NCBI RefSeq assembly: GCF_900496995.4
Contig: NC_044005.1
Coordinates: 19,845,363 to 19,909,362 of the forward strand
Direction: 5' to 3'
DNA: 64,000 bases
DNA from: Aquila chrysaetos chrysaetos
Lineage: Eukaryota; Chordata; Aves; Accipitriformes; Accipitridae
Shown: piece after piece, positions 32,696 to 46,400 of the stretch
Layout of the letters: each line of letters begins with the position of its first letter
How positions within the stretch are numbered: position 1 is the stretch's first letter
Made by a program: the position numbers and the translations under genes
Notes under the pieces: generated by a model
The model's database searches: none
What the model was told of the DNA's origin: nothing
Seen by the model: the letters and a program-made list of their open reading frames with translations, nothing else

Positions 32696-33842
32696 TGTAT
32701 TGGTTTTGTGTGGCAAGGTTTTGGTAGCGGGGGGGGTTACAGGGGTGGCTTCTCTAAGAAGTTGCTGGAAGCTTCCCCTGTGTTCGAGAGAGCCAATACC
32801 AGCTGGCTCTAAGACGGACCCGCCACCGGCCAAGGCTGAGCCAATCAGTGATAGTGGTAACGCCTCTGATAACATTTTTAAGAAGGAAAAAAAAAAAGTT
32901 GCTGGGACAGACAGAAATGGCAGCCGGAGAGAGGAGTGAGAACATGTAAGAGAAACAACCCTGCGGGACACCAAGGTCAGTGAAGAAGGAGGCGGAGGAG
33001 ATGCTCCAGGCGCCGGAGCAGAGATTCCCCTGCAGCCCGTGGTGAAGACCATGGTGAGGCAGGCTGTCCCCCTGCAGCCCATGGAGGTCCACGGTGGAGC
33101 AGATATCCACCTGTAGCCCGCGGAGGACCCCACGCCGGAGCAGGTGGGTGCCCGAAGGAGGCTGTGACCCCGTGGGAAGCCCGCGCTGGAGCAGGCTCCT
33201 GGCAGGACCTGCGGATCTGTGGAGAGAGGAGCCCACGGAGCAGGTTTTCTGGCAGGACTTGTGACCCCGTGGGGGACCCACGCTGGAGCAGTGTGCTCCC
33301 GAAGGACTGCACACCGTGGAAAGGACCCATGCTGGAGCAGTTTGTGAAGAACTGCAGCCCGTGGGAAGGGCCCACGTTGGAGAAGTTCGTGGAGGACTGT
33401 CTGCTGTGGGTGGGACCCCACGCTGGAGCAGGGAAGAGTGTGATGAGTCCTCCCCCTGAGGAGGATGAAGCGGCAGAAAACAACGTGTGATGAACTGACC
33501 GTAAACCCCATTCCCCGTCCCCCTGTGCCACTGGGGGGGGTTGGTAGAGAATCCGGGAGTAAAGTTGTGCCCGGGAAGAAGGGAGGGGTGGAGGGAAGGT
33601 GTTCTGAGATTTGGTTTTCTTTCTCATTACCCTACTCTGGTTGATTTGTAATAAAGTGAGTTAATTTTCCCCAAGTTGAGTCTGTCTTGCCCGTGACAGT
33701 AAGTGGTGAGTGATCTCTCCCTGTCCTTATCTCGACCCACAAGCTCTTTGTTATATTTTCTCTCCCCTGTCCAGTTGAGGAGGGGGAGTGATAGAACGGC
33801 TTTGGTGGGCACCTGGCAACCAGCCAGGGTCAACCCATCACA
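32696..33842 (+). mobile_element. long solo LTR (1,147 bp) nested in the ERV relic
   Basis: Starts TGTATTGGTTTTGTGTGG and ends GGTCAACCCATCACA. Exact GTACT duplications lie at 32691-32695 and 33843-33847. Sense is the plus strand, shown by AATAAAGTGAG at about 33650, with GT-rich sequence after it. The U3-like part has AACATTTTTAAGAAGG as a possible TATA-like element. The middle (about 33010-33440) consists of degenerate repeats of a unit of 45-60 bases built on CTGGAGCAG...CCCGTGGGAAG. It is inserted antisense to the pol relic. The 295-codon minus-strand frame across it is a repeat product. Confidence 0.92.
33010..33440 (+). repeat. degenerate tandem repeats inside the LTR
   Basis: The phrase (C/T)GGAGCAG recurs about every 45-60 bases, with CTGCAGCCCGTGG or GACCCCGTGGG between copies. 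Unit lengths vary and the copies differ at many positions, so this is an old internal amplification of the LTR family and not a young microsatellite. Confidence 0.8.
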
Positions 33843-35880
33843 GTACTGTACCATTGTTTGAAAAAAATGGCATGCCTCTACAATATGTATTGCCAGAGCT
33901 TTTGTCACAGGCCATCCTGTCGCCTGTACCCACTTACTAGCCTTTCTGCCTCAAGTTTTGCAATACATTTATTTTAGCCAAATGATCAGCCATCTGATTC
34001 CACGTTGCCTCAGGGTTTTTATTTTTTGGTGGACAGATACATGTCCTATGGATATGCACTTAGACTGGTCTGTATCATAAATCTTTTTCCAGTGTGTTTT
34101 TTCCAGTGTGTTTTTCCCCATACATCTCTACCATTTACTTGCTGATTGTTTGTCACCCAGTTCGCTGGCCACTGTGAACCAAACTTTTTTGTCTCGCCTT
34201 CCCAGGGCAACACATCAGTTATTGGAGAGGAGGGCAGATGGGAGTATTCAGTAGGCATCCCAATTAGCTCTACGCTCTCTGATCATTTGTTTTCTTTATT
34301 CATCCCATCACTTGTCACCTGATGAAGTATATACAAAGCCCATCGCTGTACAGCAGTTTCCTGGACTACCATTAAGGGTAATGGCTTACCAGTTAAAATT
34401 GGTTTTAAAATAGGAATAGGCACACATAACTTGATTTCCCTTTCTTGAATTAATGGCTCGGTAGTTAGCAGCCCCTCATATGCAGCTAACAGCACTTTCT
34501 CAAATGGAGTGTAGTTGGGAGCCTTGCCACTATTTAGAGCAAAATGTAATAGTTAAGTTTTTTACCTTGCACATCTTGTTGCCATAATCCCCATTGATAT
34601 CCCTCATAACCTATGCCTATATGAAGTGTACTTGGGTGTGCAGGGTTAAGGGGCCCCATAGGTTGGTTAGTAAAATGTCATCATTTAAAGCATTTAATGT
34701 TTCATGATGATTTTGTTCCCAATTCCATATTGCGTTTTTCTTCAGCAAGCTGTAGAGATCTCCCTAAAATACTGAATCCAGGAATGCGTGACCTCCAAAG
34801 CCCAAAAGTTCCTAATAAAGCTTGTAACTCCTTTTTATCAGAAGGTGCTTGGATGCTTTGTGTCTCTGCTAATACAGATTCTGGAACAGTTTTCTGTCCT
34901 CCTAGCCATCAATACATACCTAAAAATGTAACTTCTTGACTTGGTCCTTGCCATTTCAAGTCAGGAACACTAATATTGAATTCTCGTAAATGCTGGACGA
35001 TAGCATTCTTACTTCAGTGAAGCATTTCCTCATCATGTCCTCCAATTCGAGTATCATCAGTATATTGCAAAATTATTAATTCAGGTGGGAGGATGATTGA
35101 CACTAGCTGTTTAGCTAACATGGCATGGGCAAAGGTGGGGCCATGTTTGAAAGCTTGGGTTAGGTGATAAAAGGTATATTGTCTTCCACCCCAAGTAAAT
35201 GCAAACTGTGGTTTGGCTTGCTCTTGCATCGGAATCATAAAGACCATACCTTTTGTAGCTAACACTCCCACCCACAGAAGAGCATGTTCGTATGTACTGT
35301 GCTGGGAACAGGGGCTGTTAAAAGGTCAGTTGCTTTATTGAAAGCCCTACAGTCAATAGTCATGTGCCATATCCTGTCTGGTTTCTTAAAAGGCCATACC
35401 GGGCTGTTATATGATGGGTGAGTTTTTTCTATAGTACCCCGTTGCTCTAATTGTTTGCCTAATTCTGTCACAGGTTTTATGGCAAGAGTTTATGGCTCTC
35501 AGCCTTCTTCCATTGTGGGGGTGTGTTGATCGGTCACAGCATGTGATTAACTTCCTGCTTGTAAAGTATAACTTGTTTGTTATCCATCCTAGCATAGATT
35601 CCATGACAACAAAACAGACTGATACAGAGCAAGGGCTCCCAGGCTTAATCCATTGAATAGGGGCAAGCCTTTGGTGCAACTGGTAGCATCAAACTTCTGT
35701 CCCCAGACTGGTCTGCATGGATGTGCAGGAAGATAATGTGCTTCCACACCTGCCCTCTTAGGCCACTTCTGCACCTGTGTCCATGCATCACATAATGAAG
35801 CCCCAAATTTTAACTTGCCTCCCTCATCTCCACAGAAAAGAAGCCAGCTCTGTTCCCTCATCCACCTCCACTCCATCCAT

Positions 35881-38800
35881 GTCACATTTCCTACCTTGTC
35901 TTGCTCCCAGAGTCTTGGAAAAGGTGGCTCTGGCTAGGCTTCTACAGTGGGGGCAACAACGGTGGAGAGGCAAGAGCTGCTGGCCTGGACAGCAGCAAGT
36001 CACTGCCCATCAGTTGGCTGGTGTTAGCTGCTGATCATACACAACCTCAGATGCAGAGGAGCTTGCTCCTGGTTTACGCATGCTATTTCAGAGTAATTGC
36101 TCTGTGGCAGAGCATACTAGAGACACAGGGAGACTTTGCAGTTTGGATGGTTAGTGACTGCTTGGAACTACTTTTGCGGTGGTGATTGCTCCACAGCTCA
36201 GGTAAGCCACTTGTGTCATTCCTTGAAATTTAAAGAGTGTTAAAAAAGCAAAAATAATGTTTCTAATTAACAGGATTATTGATCCTGTCTGAATCTGAGA
36301 GCACTTCAGTGTTTAAACCCTGACTGTGTTCCTCTGCTTAAATTGATCAGAAGCTGGTCCCAAACAGAAGTGAAAGCAGAAAGAACTCTGCCTGCACAAA
36401 TTAAAACACGGTTGAGTTGGTATGATGAGAAAAAAATCTACAAACTGGTGTCATTATTTATGCACCTCATCCTTATGTTACTGATAAAGCAAAATGGCAA
36501 AAAAGTAACTGAAATTGGCATCCACCCTGCTTTCTTCAGCTCCCCAACAGCAGGGATGTCACAGGAAGCTCAGAGGTTGATACATAATAAATACTATTCT
36601 GGATCAGACTTGAGATCAGACTGTGTCAGTATCTTTCAACAGCTATGGCAAGATCAGGTCCTTGAAAGAAGTACTCACTGCTGGTAACAGGAGACAGTCT
36701 GTCCCCAAAAAGATTGTATTCTAAACTGTAACAGTAAGAGATTTTCTTAAATTTGAAGCATGACATGTAATAGGGCTTCCAGAATTGTTGTGAACAACCA
36801 CAGCTCCACATAGTTTGTTATTCATGTACATTTTTAGAATTTACTCAGTTCTTGACCTCAGTGGGTTTCTGTAGCAATATATTTCACCATGTAATTACTC
36901 ATTGATTTGGCAAACAGTAATCAAGTACATTACTTCTTCTACAAAAATGATACAAGATTTTATGTACCATTACAAAGGAGGCAACATTTCAGCTCTCATG
37001 TTTTGTCTGAAAAATCAACACACAGTAAACTGCCTTCAGCTGACTGTATCTTTTAGCTTAAGAAATCATATTGGGATTCTGATGTTAATTTGCAGTGTCA
37101 ACATGTCTTAAGCTGGATGCTTAGTGTTTTACTCAAACATAATGTTTTCTGGGTTTTCTAATAATTTAAACCAGCTTTTTCTAGTTATTTTCAGCTTTCC
37201 TAATTCTGTGTTGGTTTTTTTACCTAAACGCATATATAAATGAGTATCATTTAGTCCAGAATTTGGTTTACTTCTGTTTAACAATAAAAGCCTGCACAGA
37301 TGGCTGCAAAACAGAACCTTCAAACACAGCCAGATTTGTACATTTGTGCTGATTTCTTGCTTAAGGGAACTCAGTTCAAAATGCTGTACTGCCAAATCCA
37401 TCCCTGCAGTAATTCTCTTGGCTTCAGTGGATGGCCACATGGGATTGCCCAGGATATCTGGCTAAGCTAAGAGATTCTATACAATTCCAAAGGGATTTGT
37501 TTGACAATACAAAAAAATGAAGTCTGAAGAGCATGCTACTGTGTTGGGTGTTGGACAGTTCAACCATTTTGTTCAATGTTTGTTTAGAATACAGCAGCCT
37601 ACAGAGAATCTGGGAACTACAGGTAAATAAATTGCTCCTACTCATCTGAACTTCTTTGTGCTCCATAAATCAGGATGTTATGCCCATTCTTCCTAAGTAA
37701 AGGGGATCATATCAAATTTCACCAATTTCTTTTCCTAATGGAAACAACCTTAAAGATGTGGAAAGGTGGCCGACTCTTTCGGCCAAAAAGAATTGGCATT
37801 TCTAGAGAATATAATATCACACAAGATTGCAACATAGGAACAGGCCAACAGCCTGTTTGGCTTCATTGGTATTGCTTATATGAGGCAGACAAAACACACA
37901 AAAATGAAACTCCCGAAGCTAACTGATTTAATGAAGTTGTGCACCTTATCTGAATATTGGCAAAGAAGTAAAATAATTAGTTCTGAATTTTTGATGATCC
38001 GTTAAAGGCAAAGTGATAGCTATTACATTAGAGTAAAACCACTTGTGTTCACATGGAAGTTGGATTGCTTTTCTGTGGCAAACTATATTCTTTTACAATA
38101 ATCCAAAATGGTAAACACATTTATGGTGCAATATAAATAATACAGAAAAATCAGCTGCAAAGCTACTATGTAGTGCTAAAATGTACTTCCACACTGAGAG
38201 GTGATTGTTTTATTGTAGTTTGTAGGGAACTTGTAAGCTTTGTTTTAGTACTATAACAGACAACCAAGAAATAGTCACCTTATAACTTCAGCTGGATCCT
38301 CTGTGTCATCCAGCTCAGTCGGGCTGGAGCTGAGCCAAAGACGGAATGCTTCTCAACATCCTACTCCTAATTGTAATGTTTCCTGTTTTCTTTTGCAAGT
38401 AATACTTTATAGTGTAAATGCCTCACTGGTGATGTCACCTGTGACATTTTGGCCTTTTCATTCTGCTCCCATACTTTGCTCCAGAAACTGGCCAGGCTTC
38501 TTGCTGCTGCTGTTTCAATGCTGTCTCCTTAGTTCCCTGTAGGAGAGTTTGTTGGGTCAGATATCCAAACTGGATCCGTGCATGTGTATCGTATTCACCT
38601 GACCTAAAAGGCCTCCCATAATCCTGCATGCTGGGGATCGTTTCAGCTGTCTCCACGTGAAGTCGGCTGCAGCTGGCCTGAAGCCCGGCTGGGTTTGAGC
38701 TGTTTCTGAGGGGAAGCGGTGAGGTGTGACTGCAGCACGCTGTCTGTCATGTCACTCCTGGTCTGGGAACACGGTGAGGAGAAGCCTCAGCTGTTTCTTC

Positions 38801-41800
38801 ACAGAATCAACTTTGGTTTGACAGAATTTATGATCTCTGGCTCTGCATGAAGGTGTGTGTGTCGTTGCCAGGCCAGGCACAGTCTTGCAAGCGAGATTTG
38901 TATGGTGGCGCGCCTCAGCTAATACCTATGCTGGATGCAGGGTAGTTGGTTTTACATTTGTGGCACAGATAATCTGCAACATAGATAATCTAATCATAGA
39001 TAATTGAGAATTGGCTCACTGGGTGTTACAAGCCCGCTCTCACTTTTGATCTTGCATAGGCTGTTATTTTACTGCTGTCCAAGCAGCAATATCAGCTTGA
39101 GGTATTACTGCTTCCCTTTTTTTGTTCCCTCTCCTGCCCGTGGCATGCCACCCATTCAGTTGTGCTAGCACAGCTTTTCAAGATCAATAATTTTTTTTTG
39201 AAATCCAATCAGTTCCCTGACTTAGTGCTGACACTTTTTAATGAGCCTTATCTAAGAAGCCCTACAAGCAATTGTGTTGGCACAGCTCAGGGGCAGAGGA
39301 GGTATTAGGAAGGCATTAAGCTACTATTGCCATTTTTTATCATGAAACGGTAGCCACGGGGCAGCTATACTCCTGTAATTCCACTAATTTTAATAGCTGT
39401 ACCATTGTAAATTAGGAGTAATCTCAAATAAAACAATGCTTCCAAGATCACCAAACATGTCTGCTCTGAGAAAGTGAAATATTAAAAAATGAAAAATGGT
39501 GGCAGGTAGCTGGAGGTTCAAGGGAAGGCTTTTTCTCTCCTGCAAATAAAATAATTTCGGCATGGAATTAATAAATAGAATTATTTCATTTTAGCATGTG
39601 AAAATGCTATTCTCTTTGCTTTAGTACTGAACCACCACTTAGAAAACTGCAGGGTTGCAAAATTACAAACCACACACAGTACTCTGTGAAAAACTGGATG
39701 GCTTCACCGAGCTGTGTACCACTGTGCACTTCATGGCTGGTTGGGAATGAAAAACAATAGAGCTTCGGGTTTCCCAGTCATCTTTGTCAGCGACTTCAAC
39801 GAAGAAAAGGCTACAAATAAAGTGGCCGCAGGGGGCTCTCTGCCCCACAGGCATGGTGTCACACGGCCAGAAATGGCAGAGAAATAAATCCGTGCTTGTC
39901 CTTGCTGCTGCCTCCTCTTGCTCCACCCCACTTGTGGGGAAGGAAAATGTACAGGGTGGGGGGAGACAGATGATCATCCGGCTTCAGAAGTCACTTCTAG
40001 GAGTGGCATATGATAGGTCTAACCATGGTGTTCCTTGAGAGGGTGAGAATCCTTGTGTGCAGAAAACACCATTGAAAAGGAAAAGAAATCCAAACAAAGG
40101 GAATAAATACAGAGCAGGCACTTTGCCAAGGAGCAAAAAAATTCCCTTGACAAGCAAAGGAACTGATGGCTGTCGAGCTGTTTCCTCGACAGGGAAGAAA
40201 GATGTCAGAAACTGCCACTGGAGAAATCTCCCACCCAATCTGGCTATCAAAACACAGCTGGCAACCCCAGGGAAAGAGATCCCTGAACAACAGAGATCAC
40301 CTGAAAGTACTGTATTTCTCCTGACTTGAGAAGAACAAATTCTATTATAAGGAAACTCTCTGTTCGGCTACAGCTATTAATTTACATTATTGGCATTCAG
40401 CAGCTCTCATTTTCTAACTCTAGCTTTTCTTACTGCTTTCCTCCCTCCCTCTCCTCTTTAGTCTCTCCTTGCACCCCTGCCCAACTTATCTATGTTCCTG
40501 ACAACTCACTGAACATATTGCACTGATTATCTGAATGTGCTTATCTCTGGGCTTGTCTGCAACTGCTAGTCCTATTAATTTACCTTTCTCAGATAGTAAT
40601 TTACTGAGTAGCAATTTACTGGCAGCCAATGAAAAACCCTGACCTTAGCATTTTAAAATAGGATGCTTTCTAGACTAGGTCTTAAAGTCTTCAGGGTTCA
40701 TATTTCAGTAGTGGTACTCTAGTACAGGGCCTCCATTAATGATTATGGCTGTTCAAGCACTTCTATAATGTCAACATTTTAGGTTTTTTCCTTTCCAGTA
40801 TATTGTTACTGATTTGTTTGCTATCAAATTTGGGATACCAACTCACAGACCCAAGGTACAGTGTTCTATAAATGAACTTGGATGAACCTAGCAGAGCCTG
40901 CTTTATGCCGCTCTACCTAAATGAAGGCTGCTTTGACAGTGTTTAGAGGCTCCACAGTTCATATGAGGCTACTGTAAGCTTCTGCCAAAGGCCGAAACAT
41001 AGTTTGGGGTGGAGTGCAGCTTCCCCTTTCGGTGGGTAGGTGCCAGAAGTTTTTTATTTGTGCCAGAAGTTTGTGATTTAAGCATATGGTGTGCTTTCTT
41101 CATTAAAACAGCAATATGCTTAGCTCAAAAGAAGTACTTCATTCTAAAACTCACTGGCACCCTTTTGGTAGCAAAGGTGGTAGAATACCATTTCAGTGTT
41201 ACTTGGATTTTAGGACTTTGAACAGTCCTAAATATCAGGAATCCATGGTTACGATTCCTGGGAAGTACAGCTGGAGTGCTTTATAACTTCTAGTACAAGA
41301 TTGTCTACCATGGTTGGCTATACTTTAAATATTAATGAAGTTGTTCTGGATATACTGATGAACACTAATAATAATTTCTTAGTCATTAATAAATTGCATA
41401 AATATGGTCAGGTATGTATTTGTGTGTTAGCTGCATTTCTGTTTACTTCTATATGGATTTTCTGTATTTTTTTTATATATGATTTCTAGTTTGGAATAAT
41501 AACCTAATGTAATTGCTAGGCTAAATTATACAGAGAACAGCTCATATCTAATGCAGATAACAATGAAAAGAGTAGATAGAAATTAGTGGACTAAGGCTGT
41601 TTATCAAAGTAAAATGTATGGAATAATAAACTGTCACTGAAGCATTTTAGAGGTTTTCCATATTTAAATTATACTCTTCTACTTGTACAAGAAATTTTTG
41701 ACAAATAATACTAAATTATACAAATTCAGTAGAGTTTTACATTTTTCTGACTCTTTTACCCTTTTCTGTCATGTAATTATTTTTCACATGATCTCAAGTT

Positions 41801-43030
41801 GCTCTAGAGAAAGACTTTATTCCTATTTCTACATGCTCCTTACAATTCTTTCTCTGGTATCTTTTGATCATGAGGAATAATACACTTGGGGTACTGAGAT
41901 TTTATTGGGTAATTTTCCCAATACTTTTCCCTCAATAAAGCAAAGCTTTTCACTTGTCTGAAGAGGAAAGGAGACAATACTAAATGGAACTTTTAATTAT
42001 TTTTCCAGTCTAGTATTTTAAATCATGAGCAACCTTGGTCCTGTAACGTTCAGGGATCAAGCCTCATAAGATTCCAGAGGGGTTTAACCTTTAGTAGGAT
42101 AAAGGTTAATGTCTCCTTTCTTTTGTATTTTAACCTGTCCCCTCACAAGATCTCAAATAGCAAAATGAACTATTTTTCTTCAAATCTATAGTCAGAAGAA
42201 AGATAACCTATAAAACCAACATCCATCAGGTGCATGTGAGGATTTCCTGTGTCTGAATGGAGGTGCAGAGAAGCTCACATTCATTTCAATGGAAACAGAA
42301 CTGTGGCTTCGTTTGTTAGAAATACAGCCAGAACCTATACCTCACCTATAGCTCATCTACCAGATGGCTAAGCAGATGTTAAGTTATGTTTAGATGAGTA
42401 ATAAATGCCATTGCTCTCCTTTTAGTCTAATGGAAGGACTCTCTGTATTCAGAAGTTCAGCAACAAAACATGTTGAGAGGTATCTACGGTGGTCCTATAC
42501 AGATCTGTCCCTGGACTTGTGCTGCAGATCAGACATGCCTAATTTTTGCTGTGAGCTAGACACATTGGCTTACCTTGTCTGATATTTAACCCCCAAAAAA
42601 CTCTCCAGCTTCTGGCTAATTGGTAGTGTGGTTTGGAGCAGTAGATAAGGTTATTTTTTTCCCTCTGCAAATTCCTAATTCCTCTAACAATGGACAGTGG
42701 AAAAGAATCCAGTCCCCAATCTGGCAGTGGTTGAAAGTTGGAAGTGCTTCTTTGGGAAATGGGAAAATCAACAATGCAAGATTGATGGACAACATAATAA
42801 GGACTGTGTGCCTAAGCTTTGTTACCTAAGTATTGTTTTCCATGAGCAATTAATATTCTAGGGGAAACAACTGTTATGTTCTGTATCAACCTGGCCGATA
42901 GTTACAGCAGTAGTTTTCTAAGGCCTTGAGCGATGTCAGAGAGTCTTGCAGGGAATGTGCTGCCTGTGAGCTATGTGCCGAGGAAAAATTACAGCAGATC
43001 ACACTATATGTGGGATTATGTCTTACAGAA
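35881..43030. other. noncoding intergenic sequence
   Basis: About 7 kb with no recognised gene. The first 300 bases (to about 36190) are GC-richer than the rest and could be a worn 5' part of the ERV on the minus strand. The stretch at 38.3-40.3 kb is also GC-richer and opens several overlapping frames, none with a known domain. The remainder is AT-rich. Confidence 0.45.
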
Positions 43031-43471
43031 TGTCGTGGTTTCAGCCCAGCCGGTAACAAAGGACCACACAGCCGCTCGCTCACTCCTCCCACCCCCCTCC
43101 AGTGGGATGGGGAGGAGAATCGGAAAGGAGAAAAAAAAAAAAACCAAAACACTGGAACCTCGAGGGCTGAGATAAGGACAATTTACTGGGACAACACAAA
43201 AAGAGAAGTTACAACAACAACAACGGTACTAATAAAAGAATATACAAAACAAGTGATGCACAATGCAACTGCTCACCACCCAGAACCCAACGCTCTGCCA
43301 ATTCCCCCACCGAAAGGCAAGAGAACCCCCCAGCCCGCTCCCCATTTATATACTGAGCATGATGTCACATGGTATGGAATAGCTCCTTGGCTAGTTCAGG
43401 TCAGCTGTCCCGGCTGTGCCCCTTCCCAGGTTCCTGTGAAAATTAACTCTATCCCAGCTGAACCCAGGACA
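43031..43471 (-). mobile_element. solo LTR, inverted, with perfect 5-bp target duplication
   Basis: On the minus strand it starts TGTCCTGGGTTCAGCTGG and ends AAACCACGACA, matching the ends of the LTRs at 2989 and 49236 but shorter (441 bp). CAGAA flanks it exactly at 43026-43030 and 43472-43476. A minus-strand TATATAAA lies at about 43344-43351, after GATGTCATGCTCA-like bases that the LTR at 1077 shares near its own TATA. The canonical AATAAA appears weakened to AGTAAA near 43183. It is a related subfamily and not the same one as the 580-bp copies. Confidence 0.92.
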
Positions 43472-46400
43472 CAGAAAAAAGATTGTTTCTGTATTTTGTT
43501 TGTTAATATGACCTGTAAATGAGAAATAGGGCTTTTTGTTTGCATTCCTTTTCCACCTAAGTGAATAAGAAATGCTTTAGGTTGGCAATACCACTTTGTA
43601 TCCTAAATTTATTAACAAATGAGACCAGAAGAATAAATTGAAGAGGAAAGATCTATAGTCTTTTAATCTACAGTGGGGGAAAAAATGCTAGAACCACTCC
43701 AGTTACCTCAAAAAGGTAACTGAGACTGTTATTAGAGAGGGGTCATCAGAATGCTTGATCTATTGACTTATGTATTGACACATCGACTTAGAAGAATTTG
43801 AGGAAGAGTATTCCAGATGATTTCAATCATAACATGGAACATTTTTTAAGCAAACAACACTGGTTATAGAAATCAGTCTTCTGGCTTCTTCATTCATGGA
43901 GTCACTCAAGCTCAGGAACACTTTTTTTTTTGTTGGCTGTGGGCTTTGGTTTCCACTGCTTGACCTCTCAAGCATGATTACATAATGAGAGAGATCTTAT
44001 CCATCACGGCCACTATGGCTACCTCCCACTTTGCTGTTCCGCAGAGATGTGCACAGTTATTTGGGAAGCAGAGTATAATCACAGCCAGATTGATAGATTT
44101 GAGTGAAAAAGGAGAAAATAATCCTTCACACTCCATATATTTATCACATTCCCTCACCCATCCAAACCACACATAATGCTTCTTTTGCAAGCTTTTGAGT
44201 TCCAGCCTGCACTGATGTGGTGGTTGTTGTTCCCTTGTCTTCATAATGCCTTGGTTCCATCCCAGTCATATGTCCAAGCTTGTATTTCTGAGGGTGGATT
44301 TCATGCGCTGCCAAAAGTGAAGTAATGAAAATAGATAAGAAGTCCTCTGACCAAAAAGGACTTACTTATAGCCAGATGGGCAGAAAGCATTTCAGATAAT
44401 GGCTGCAGCTGTGAAAATGAGCTCAGGGTTCACAAAAGCCCAATGGCTTTGAACAAAATTGATGATCTGAGAGAAAGTGATGAAGAATCTGAGGGGAATT
44501 AAAAAAGAAAGTAACATTAAGGGAGAAAAGAGTATTTGGGATGGACAGTGAGAAAAATGGTTGTTGTACAATACTGAGTGATTGGAAAAAGAAAAGGAAC
44601 AATATATGACTGGCCATTTGTGCGCAAATGGTCATGTGTGGTGATGATCATCCTGAGTTTGGGTACCAAAAAGGAAATATGTATATACGGGAGACAGATT
44701 TATGCTGCGAGCTATTTGATAAAGGGTTGTCATCTGGTTTTGTGCATGTCTGGATGTGGAATTGTGGTTGTGAGAGAGAGAATTCTAGGGGGAGGGAGAA
44801 TTCATACAGGATCATAGCACAGGTCAGCTTGGAAGGGCTTTCAGAAGGTCTTCTAGTCCAGCCTCCTGCTCACATGGGAAAGAAGATTGTTGCAAACTTT
44901 GATGAAGTTGTGCATATTCATGTTTGTGGTACACACTCAGTAGCAGATTTTTGAAATACTCAATTTTCTTGGAATTTTGTAAATTTCAAACTGGTCCACT
45001 CCTGTATGTGTGTGTAAGATAAGCTATGAAATATAAAATTGTATAGACATATGTATATTTTTTCACTCATACCTTGATGAAGTTACATGGACATTCAAAT
45101 TATTCTGGCTTAAGCTATTTTATTGCACTGAGAACTAGGTTTGAATTACCATCACCCTTACTTTTCCTCCCAATACATTTAATGCATGTACAGCTGGTTT
45201 TTTCCAGCCTTCTGAGCCAAAATAACTACTTTTATGCAATTTAATGGGTGTAGGAAAACACTGAGGGACAGGTAAGGTGAAAAAGAAGTGCATGGAAGCA
45301 CAGTCATACCTCTGAGGAAGGACCATAAAAATAAAATTAATGTCCTTTCTTCTCTACATGAAAATTAAATTTCCTAATGCTATTATAGCGCTTACCAAGG
45401 GTACTTGCCTATGCATTCTCCTTTTCTCAAGGTTGTGCAGCATATTGCTGCTCTTCAGGTCGAAAGTAACAGCACTTCAGCAGAATAATTGCAGTTTGTA
45501 TAAAAGGACTTTCACTGCTAATAAGATAGAGGATTTCATTTTAATAAATATATAGTTGATTAGTCCCAGTTAATATATTATTGTGACTTAGTGATGCCAT
45601 CCATAATTTAGGTATGTTAGGTTCGTGTTTTTATAGGCGTAATAATCCTCCATGTGCTGAAAGAACAGTGTAATAGTTCAGGACAGCAGGATTCCAGTTC
45701 GTTATATTGTAGATTTTTTTTTTTTACCATGTATTTATCAACTAGTTTCAATGCCTGTCATATCGGTTGTCTAGGGACAGCAGTCAGCATTCTGTCAGAG
45801 AGGTGACATTGCATACAACTCAAGCATTATACAAATTGTCTGGTAATAAATCTTTTCAATACCAATAATGGATATCTATGTGATATTATTTACAAATTGA
45901 AATTTTCTAGAAAACTGGAGGAAAGTTTGCGATGTTGATGGCAGCTGGATTAATGGAATTTTGCAGCACAAATGGAGATTGGAAAAAGGAAAATCTGGAA
46001 GCATCACAGCTCAGTTGTTGGTGAAACCTGGGGATAAGAGAGATTTCTGATGAGGTTGGAGAGAGATTAAAAAATGCAGATGTACAGTGGAAAACATGAG
46101 CTACTAATACAGCCAAAGCATTTTTTTTTGCTGGGCACAAACTGATGCTATTTTAGACTAATTTTAGGTAGGTAGTAATGATGGAGAGAGAGCTGGTTGC
46201 ATTTAAAGTAAAAACAGAGCAGTCTGCTCTCCATCCCCACCTGGTTGAAAAATCGAAATTAAATGGAAGAATAAACAAAGCTGGAATGGAAGAATCAACA
46301 ATTAAAATTTCAGAGGGCTTTTTTAATACTGTAAGAACAAATGTTGGTAGATTAGACATAGTAATTGAGGTATTCAAATGGACTGAATAAATCAGAAGCT

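Larger units (their letters stand above)
32030..35880 (-). mobile_element. decayed endogenous retrovirus, pol relic (class III / ERV-L-like)
   Basis: Minus-strand fragments follow the order of a retroviral pol gene. Reverse transcriptase lies at about 35014-35471: an N-terminal piece with NSPVWPFKKPD, then in another frame PQFAFTWGGRQYTF and the active-site motif YTDD in place of the usual Y(V/M)DD. An RNase H-like part with an H-V-x-x-H end lies at about 33.9-34.3 kb. The integrase core has VDYIGPL (about 32.6 kb) and QSDNG (about 32.47 kb), two of the catalytic acidic positions. Frameshifts and in-frame stops break every domain, so the element is dead. A younger LTR (32696-33842) is inserted at the RNase H-integrase junction. 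No paired LTRs or env were recognised. The class assignment rests on motif resemblance only. Confidence 0.75.

Noticed and set aside
32624-33511. 295-codon minus-strand frame rich in Ser, Pro and His
   Set aside because: It is the antisense reading of the repeat-bearing LTR at 32696-33842. The repeated peptide simply mirrors the DNA repeat unit.
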